Assembly (NCBI GenBank): GCA_964016885.1
Contig: OZ024743.1
Coordinates: 78,848,925-78,912,924 of the forward strand
DNA from: Eledone cirrhosa
Taxonomy: Eukaryota; Mollusca; Cephalopoda; Octopoda; Eledonidae
Direction: 5' to 3'
DNA length: 64,000 nt
This document shows positions 57,369 through 64,000 of this stretch, piece by piece; the first letter of the stretch is position 1, and the number at the start of each line of letters is the position of its first letter. A program made the translations under genes and the position numbers. The notes under the pieces are model-generated. The model made no database searches. It was given only the letters and a program-made list of their open reading frames with translations, and was not told where the DNA came from.

Positions 57369-57790
57369 ATGTGTGTGTTTGTGTGTATGTGTGTATGTGT
57401 GTATGTGTGTAAGTGTATACATGTGTGGGTGTGTATGTGTGTATATGTGTGTATGTGTGGGTGTGTATGTGTGTATGTGTGGGTGTGTATGTGTTTATAT
57501 GTGTGTATGTTTATATGTGTGGGTGTGTATGTGTGTGTGTATGTGTGGGTGTGTATGTATGTGTGTGGGTGTGTAAGTGTATGTATATGTGGGTGTGTAT
57601 GTGTGTATGTGTGTGTGTAAGTGTATGTATGTATGTATATGTGTATGTATGTGTGTATGTATATGTGTGGGTGTGAAAGTGTATGTACGTGTGGGTGTGT
57701 ATGTGTGTATATGTGTGTACGTGTCGGCGTGTCTGTGTGTAAATGTATGTATGTATGTATGTGGGTATGTATGTATGTATGTGTGTTTTG
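57369..57790. repeat. GT-rich imperfect microsatellite
   Basis: tgtgtatgtgtgggtgtgta-type repeats over about 420 bp. Confidence 0.95.
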
Positions 57791-57870
57791 TTACTGACTG
57801 CATTCAACCTTCAACACATACATGTTGTCTCAGGCCCCAAACCAAATAAGCGGGGGTGGAGGCGGGGGGT

Positions 57871-58280
57871 GTGTGGAAAATCAGTAATGTTTATAGGTTG
57901 TCTCCCTTGGTATTTTCACCCCCCCCCCAGAATTAGACGTTTAGTTTACATATTGAGACCCCAACCATCCTATATATTTTATAATTGTTTCTACTTTTGG
58001 CACAAGGCCAGCAATTACCCCAGTGCATTACTGGTACTTTATTTTATCGACCCCGTAAGGATGAAAGGCAAAGTTAACCTCGGCTGGATTTGAACTCTGA
58101 ATGGCAAGGGCCGTAACTCTATACGTCAATATAATGCATTGGATTTCTGGTAATGTACTTTTGTCATGTATAAGGTTTTTTAATGTAAAAATAAAATTAA
58201 TTGTAGCAGGAATGCTACTACTTAAATTAATATTTCATCGGAGATAGATTAGAAAAATTTAATAAATGGGGTGTAATGGG
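57871..58280. repeat. Paralogous segment, copy 1 (filled by a SINE)
   Basis: gtgtggaaaatcagtaat, tttagtttacatattgagac, cctatatattttataa then, after the SINE, aatgtacttttgtcatgta, gcaggaatgctac, tcggagata. Matches 63661-63915, which lacks the SINE. Confidence 0.88.
57980..58130 (-). repeat. SINE family 1 inserted in the paralogous segment
   Basis: aattgtttctacttttggca, ccagcaattaccccagtgca, cggctggatttgaactctga, ending near gtaactctatacgtcaa. The 5' head is truncated. Confidence 0.92.
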
Positions 58281-58440
58281 GTGGAGGGATTAGTGGGGGG
58301 TGGGGCTGGGGGTCAATTATTCGAAACCCCAGAATAGTGAACTACAACACAGAGAAACATAGGCAAAATATGTTAAAGGGAGACAACTCAGACTAGCCTA
58401 AATACCTCAACAATTTTTGCTGTTACTGATTTTGTTCATC
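58281..58440. other. Unassigned spacer
   Basis: G-rich at 58260-58315; no gene. Confidence 0.4.
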
Positions 58441-58476
58441 CAATCCTCTATACATACATTACACAATTATATATAT

Positions 58477-58522
<46 letters not shown>

Positions 58523-58559
58523 ATATATATAAATATATACATATATGTGTGTGTGTGTA

Positions 58560-58593
<34 letters not shown>

Positions 58594-58805
58594 CATATAT
58601 TATACAATTATATATATATATAAACATATATTTACACACACACACACAAATATATATATATATGTATATGCGTTCATACATGAATACACACGCGAACACA
58701 CATGCACACACAGGCACACACAGACACACACATACACACATATACACACCAATACACACATACACACTCACACACACATACACACTTATACACACATACA
58801 CAGCC
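58441..58805. repeat. AT/GT/CA simple sequence
   Basis: AT-rich, then GT run with GCGC, then CA-rich runs to 58802. Confidence 0.93.
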
Positions 58806-58889
58806 TGTCCTTTACATTATATATCTTTGACATTTGCAACAATCGACCAGGCCAGGATAACATGTCACATAACAACTACATAGCTACTC

Positions 58890-59085
58890 CGCCACCCCGC
58901 CACCACACCATCACCCCACCATCATACAACCCCACCACCCCACCATCATGCCAGCCACCCCCCCACCATCATACCAGCCCACCCCCCCACCATCATACCA
59001 GCCACCCCCCACCATCATACCACCCTCCACCCTGCCACTGCACCACCCCTCAATCCCGCCATCACACCAGCCACCACCCCGCCAG
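58890..59085. repeat. CCACC/CATCAT-rich low-complexity tract
   Basis: ccaccccaccatcatacca units repeated imperfectly; Pro/His frames follow from composition. Confidence 0.85.
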
Positions 59086-59260
59086 GAAAATATGCTTCGT
59101 AGAATCAAGACGTATCTGAGGAATTTGCGATTTTCAGAGTCAGGTTCTATCATCACACCGATCGTGCCTCGAGCTGGTCGCCAGAGAAACGATGGTAATA
59201 TGTCCAATACCATTCGTTGTAACACTGATTCTCTTTTTTTCTGTTATATATATATATATA

Positions 59261-60050
59261 AATGAGCGGAACAAGCAATTATCAAACAATCTTTTAAATA
59301 AATTAAAAAACGATTTAAATATTCACCTGTTCTATTGCCGTTACCGACAGTTTCACTAATCAAAAGATTGGAAATTCAGAGAATTTCCAATGGAAAGAAT
59401 TAGATCTTCAGACAGCTATTTCCATACTATAGGGTATAAAGCCTCATAGTAAGTTAATATTTCGCTTCATTCGCGGTGCATGCGGTCAAGCCGTTAAAGT
59501 GACTTACACACAAAAATAGGCCATGAGTAAAAGCGGGTTATTATAAACTTGTTGATCATGCCGCTAAAAATAGCAGCGCAATACACCGTTTTGTTCTCTA
59601 CATATAGGAGAAAAATTATAAAAGGGTATAGATATTCCTACAGGCACTAGGTACCTCCAGAAATATGCATGGTGTTTATAATACCCTTTTATAATTTTTC
59701 TCCTATATGTAGAGAACAAAACGTTGTATCGCGCTGCTATTTTTAGCGGCATGATCAACAAGTTTATAATAACCCGCTTTTACTCATGGCCTATTTTTGT
59801 GTGTAAGTCACTTTAACGGCTTGACCGCATGCAACGCGAATGAAGCGAAATATTAACTTACTATGAGGCTTTATACCCTTATAGGATGGACATAGCTGTC
59901 TGAAGATCAAATTCTTTCCATTGGAAATTCTCTGAATTTCCAATCTTTTGATTAGTCAAACCGTCGGTAACGGCAATAGAACAGGTGAATATTTAAATCG
60001 TTTTTTAATTTATTTAAAAGATTGTTTGATGATTACTTGTTCCGCTCATT
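59261..60050. repeat. Large fold-back element, arms about 370 bp
   Basis: 59261-59629 and 59680-60050 are near-perfect inverted copies (ends aatgagcgga / tccgctcatt), loop about 50 bp. Then 60085-60150 carries an inverted copy of the loop itself (caccatgcatatttctgtag), so a larger nested structure is implied. No coding sequence. Confidence 0.93.
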
Positions 60051-60151
60051 TTTATAGTTCTGGTATCTCAAATTAGTACCATCGAACCACAACTATTATA
60101 AACACCATGCATATTTCTGTAGGTACTCAGTGCCTGTCGGAATATCCATAC

Positions 60152-60159
<8 letters not shown>

Positions 60160-60208
<49 letters not shown>
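60160..60208. repeat. (AT)n microsatellite
   Basis: Pure AT run. Confidence 0.95.
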
Positions 60209-60214
<6 letters not shown>

Positions 60215-60540
60215 AAGAGAAGTGTGTTAAGATGTGTGTAAAGAATTATTACAAGTGAGCTTAACCGTTACTGTATGGAGAACAATATCTACAGGTTAGC
60301 AATTAAATAGAAAAAAACTAAGTCAGTATCAAATCTCTGAAGTAGAGTTTTAAATTACCAACCTTATAACTATAAGTTTGCTGATACGAATCTAGTTCGT
60401 TTCACCACAGAAATGTGCAGTTTAACAGCCCACAGGTTCCTCAGTCAGCAAATGTGGATTCTGTTCAAGACACATCTAACCTCATGGATAGAGAAAGCTA
60501 CTATACATGCTGCCCAGAGTAGGGCGAAATCACGTGTTAT
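60207..60540 (+). repeat. About 335-bp direct repeat, copy 1
   Basis: From cacaaagagaagtgtgtta to gggcgaaatcacgtgtta; nearly identical to 60745-61082. It contains gatacgaatctagttcgttt, a short perfect stem. Confidence 0.92.
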
Positions 60541-60744
60541 TTGCATCAAATAACGGCTCTCGTGGATTGGGGAAAATGCTAGAGAGGGCAGCCCAACCAT
60601 TCGAATTTATTAGCTCAACAATTTGGTGCTCGTTAAGTATAAGAGGATCGGAATTAAGAGTATTCCGCAGTTCACAGTAATAATAATAATATTAGCTCAA
60701 ATAAGAATAGAGAATTTTCTTCTGAGCTCAAATACAAATATATT
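60541..60744. other. Spacer between direct repeats
   Basis: 204 bp without coding signal. Confidence 0.6.
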
Positions 60745-61082
60745 ACACAAAGAGAAGTGTGTTACACAGTGAGATGTGTGTAAAGAATTATTACAAGTGA
60801 GTTTAACCGTTACTGTATGGAGAACAATACCTACAGGTTAGCAATTAAATAGAAAAAAACTAAGTCAGAATCAAATCTCTGAAGTAGAGTTTTAAATTAC
60901 CAACCTTATAACTATAAGTGTGCTGATACGAATCTAGTTCGTTTCACCACAGAAATGTGCAGTTTAACAGCCCACAGGTTCCTCAGTCAGAAAATGTGGA
61001 TTCTGTTCACGACACATCTAACCTCATGGATAGAGAGAAAGCTAATATACACGCTGCCCAGAGTAGGGCGAAATCACGTGTT
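60745..61082 (+). repeat. About 335-bp direct repeat, copy 2
   Basis: Second copy. It is followed at 61083-61125 by an inverted piece of its own 5' end (taacggttaaactcacttgt, aataattctttacac). Confidence 0.92.
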
Positions 61083-61143
61083 AACACAGTAACGGTTAAA
61101 CTCACTTGTAATAATTCTTTACACGCATCTCAATGTTCTTACA

Positions 61144-61233
61144 TTGAGCTATTTCTCTTACTGGTAATATGGTAGTAGCAAATTACTGACCTTTCCTGTT
61201 TATAATTGTTTATAGTATATACATAACTATAAA

Positions 61234-61234
<1 letters not shown>
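61144..61234 (+). repeat. Repeat 3' tail, copy 2
   Basis: gagctatttctcttactggt ... atagtatatacataactat; same as 50283-50392. Confidence 0.8.
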
Positions 61235-61465
<231 letters not shown>

Positions 61466-61489
61466 ACACTGGGTTGTATGTACAATGTT

Positions 61490-62210
61490 TATTTAACAAG
61501 GTTGAGCTATGTAGAGCAGAATGGTTGACATGCCAAGAGAGATGAAAGGATGAATTAAAGTTAGTTGTTTACCGTTTTGAAGTCAGCGCGCAAGAGACCA
61601 AGACGTCTTTACATTACCATGTTCAGGTTGCCAGAGAGTATACCCTCGGCGGAACGCATCTGGCCGAAGGGCCAGGCAGGTTAAAAGAGAGCGAGTTAGC
61701 TGTCGGCTCTCTCCTTTATAGTTCCCTCGGGCGGAAGTTCCTAAGAAGGTTCTGCCACCTCAACGGGAAGTAATTCCAGCTACTTCCTGTCTAGAGAGCG
61801 CTACTGGTGATGTGATCGTCATAACAAGGGAGGCAACTCTTTCTATCTTATCCCCCGCCAGATTTTTTAAATATAAAAATCCAATCAACCATGTATGAAG
61901 TAAGATGGCGAGCATGTAACACCAAAGTCCAGGCATGAAAATTACAAAAAAATAATGTTTGCAATAAAAGCAAAACAGCAAAATATAAGCATGCAAAAAT
62001 CAATTATAGATATCAAGGTAGCCAACCGCTCTTGGCCAGAGAACGACTGGACATCTATCTATCCATCACACAAAGATACAATGTAATCAACCTAAAAGAA
62101 GAGGTCAAAGGAGCAAAGAAACGTGCTCGAACATAGTTATTAAAAAAAGGTTCAAATGTTCAAAATACAGTTCACAGGTGACAGCAGGAAAGAAAGTGTC
62201 TCCTGTTACA
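61490..62210. other. Unassigned 720-bp segment
   Basis: GC-richer than its surroundings (ggcggaacgcatctggccga, ctcgggcggaagttcctaag). Could be an LTR or other element end; no TG..CA borders or coding sequence found. Confidence 0.35.
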
Positions 62211-62330
62211 TTGAACTATTTCTCTTACTGGTAATAAGGTAGTAGCAAATTCCTGACCTTTCCTGTTTATAGTTGTTTATAGTATATACATAACTATAAA
62301 TAGTGTTATTATTATTATTATTATTATATA
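62211..62330 (+). repeat. Repeat 3' tail, copy 3
   Basis: gaactatttctcttactggt ... gtttatagtatatacataac then ATT triplets. Confidence 0.8.
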
Positions 62331-62370
62331 TATGTGTATACATATATATATATATAAATAGTATTGTTAT

Positions 62371-62411
<41 letters not shown>

Positions 62412-62432
62412 ATATATGTATATGTATATATA

Positions 62433-62522
<90 letters not shown>

Positions 62523-62539
62523 CATACAGCAACAGTCAC

Positions 62540-62615
<76 letters not shown>
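62331..62615. repeat. AT-GA-CA compound microsatellite
   Basis: AT runs to 62500, GA to 62521, CA from about 62536 to 62613. Confidence 0.97.
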
Positions 62616-62639
62616 GTAAATGGACAGGTGTGATGTAAA

Positions 62640-63180
62640 ATGTATTACTTCTTCTTTCCGTATCTTCGAAGCATGTGGTCATATGACAGTTTCCCATTTC
62701 TGTACACTCTCCTTTGCATTATTATTAAATTCTGTGAGATCTTTTAAGCTGCCCTGGTTGGGTAGTAGAGGGCAAACAAGGCAGTGCTGCATCGTATGGT
62801 CCTCCTCTCCGCATTCGCATATTGTTGGGCCGGTCTTGTAGCTCCATCTGGCCAGAGCAGCTTTTGATCGCCCCATTTCTATTCTCAGGCGGTTGAGTGT
62901 CTTCCACTGGACCCATGGTGCTTCTGAGCCAGGAGGAAGGGCTTCAGAAGGGGGATTCCCATGTCAATAGGAGGGGAGTCATTCTCTAGCTTTCTAATCC
63001 ATAGCTGTAGTCTGGTTTCTTCCTGAGATGTTGTTAGGGGCTGGACATGGCTGAGGAAGCTTCTCCATGACTTCAGTCGTTGGGCCGGAGGTTCAGGTCC
63101 GTGAAGAAGGTGGCGTTCATCACTGATAGCTTTTGTGATCTCTACTCGGCTGGCAGCTTCCCGTCTCACATCTGCAGGGA
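62640..63180 (-). pseudogene. LINE fragment, C-terminal zinc-knuckle region
   Basis: On the - strand: RREAASRVEITKAISDERHL, RLKSWRSFLSHVQPLTTSQ and TRLQLWIRKL. In a second frame: RNGAIKSCSGQ. In a third: MGRSKAALARWSYKTGPTIC with ECGEEDHTMQHCLVCPLL and LKDLTEFNN. The CEC ... H ... C pattern is the C-terminal zinc-binding motif of several LINE ORF2 proteins. Two frameshifts in 540 bp. The family differs from the three L1/Tx1-like copies. Confidence 0.75.
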
Positions 63181-63570
63181 CACCGCCTGGAGTTGATTAC
63201 ACACCTTCTGTTTGTAAGTCGAACACCTTCACAACAATACTAGACTACTGTACCCTAGTATCACAATTAGTATTAATTAATGTTTGAAATACTAATTAAT
63301 ACCATATTTAATTATTATGAGTTTTAGACATACACGTACCAATTTGTCTTATTTAGAGCAACTCTGTTGAATCAATTTCCTGACCTATTTCTAAAAATCA
63401 ATAACCGAATTGGCCCCTTTTAAGAAAAATATTTGGATAAAATCAATATCACTAATAATATAGATGTATTACTCTCGGGTACCAAATAATAGGGGGATGT
63501 GTGGCATGAGCGAGGGGTTAGAATAAGTGGTGGAGTTGGAATAAGTGTGTGGGGGAATAAGCATGTGTGG
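63181..63570. other. Unassigned sequence
   Basis: AT-rich, no gene or repeat recognised. Confidence 0.4.
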
Positions 63571-63574
63571 GCGC

Positions 63575-63576
63575 GC

Positions 63577-63664
<88 letters not shown>
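63575..63664. repeat. (GT)n microsatellite
   Basis: About 43 GT units after gcgcgcgc. Confidence 0.97.
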
Positions 63665-63666
<2 letters not shown>

Positions 63667-63915
63667 AAAATCAGTAATTTTTCTAGGTTTGTTTCCGTTG
63701 ATTATTTAAAAAAAGACAGAATTAGTTGTTTAGTTTACATATTGAGACCCCAACCCATCCTATATATTTTATAACATATGGGATTTCAAGTAATGTACTT
63801 TTTTTGTCATGTATGTTTTTTAATGTCTAAAGAAAATTGATTGTCGCAGGAATGCTACCACTTAAAATAAAATTTCGTCGGAGATAAATTAACAAAATTT
63901 AATAAACGAGGGGTT
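63661..63915. repeat. Paralogous segment, copy 2 (empty site)
   Basis: Matches 57871-58280 on both sides of its SINE: cctatatattttataa runs directly into catatgggatttcaagtaat. Confidence 0.88.
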
Positions 63916-64000
63916 ACACTGAAAGGGAGTTTGGAAAAATCTGAAAAATTAATAAGGAGACGATTATTGGAGACCAGAGAGTATGTCAGAGGGAGGGCTG

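Noticed and set aside
57369..57849. Cys/Val-rich small proteins over GT repeats
   Set aside because: Translated microsatellite; the same pattern appears at every GT run in the window.

Overview
The window looks like nuclear DNA of a mollusc, most likely a coleoid cephalopod (octopus-type). The grounds are many tRNA-derived SINEs with the A/B-box head and tail I associate with cephalopod genomes, several Penelope-like elements, RTE and L1/Tx1-like LINEs, a decayed Helitron, very abundant AT and GT microsatellites, and one split animal gene with GT-AG introns of 0.8 to 12 kb. The species call is inference from repeat style; no search could be run.

The one host gene I can support is a trypsin-like (S1) serine protease on the + strand with six exons: 9653-10121, 14875-15088, 19287-19420, 20619-20771, 31751-31911 and 43797-43952. 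All splice phases agree and the exons sum to 1287 nt (428 codons plus stop). Exon 1 codes a Ser/Thr-rich, probably O-glycosylated stalk. Exons 2-6 code a complete catalytic domain with the His-Asp-Ser triad, Asp189-type trypsin specificity, all five expected disulfides and a polybasic activation site. The true 5' end may lie left of the window, or an alternative short secreted form may start at 14839.

Nearly everything else is mobile or simple-sequence DNA. Six Penelope-like element (PLE) remnants (about 600-1671, 5180-6925, 17640-17906, 23124-23690, 36215-37495, 46964-48123) all lie on the - strand. Two Helitron pieces (2230-2720 and 39027-41970) are also on the - strand. One L1/Tx1-like LINE family appears as a decayed copy (12300-14350 -), a truncated copy (25445-26450 +), a nearly full copy (26470-31508 +) and a short 3' tail (61234-61320 +). 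An RTE element lies at 54000-57000 (+). Fragments of other LINEs lie at 49454-50100 (-), 51970-52480 (+) and 62640-63180 (-). About twenty SINE copies of two related families are scattered throughout.

Two patterns deserve attention. First, several PLE-linked terminal regions carry hammerhead-ribozyme-like cores, the best at 19016-19066 (-) and 21046-21092 (-). Second, inverted repeats are unusually dense: about ten fold-back structures, including a 790 bp palindrome at 42695-43484 and two PLEs flanked by inverted arms of about 0.9-1.3 kb. The region right of 44 kb holds no recognisable host gene.
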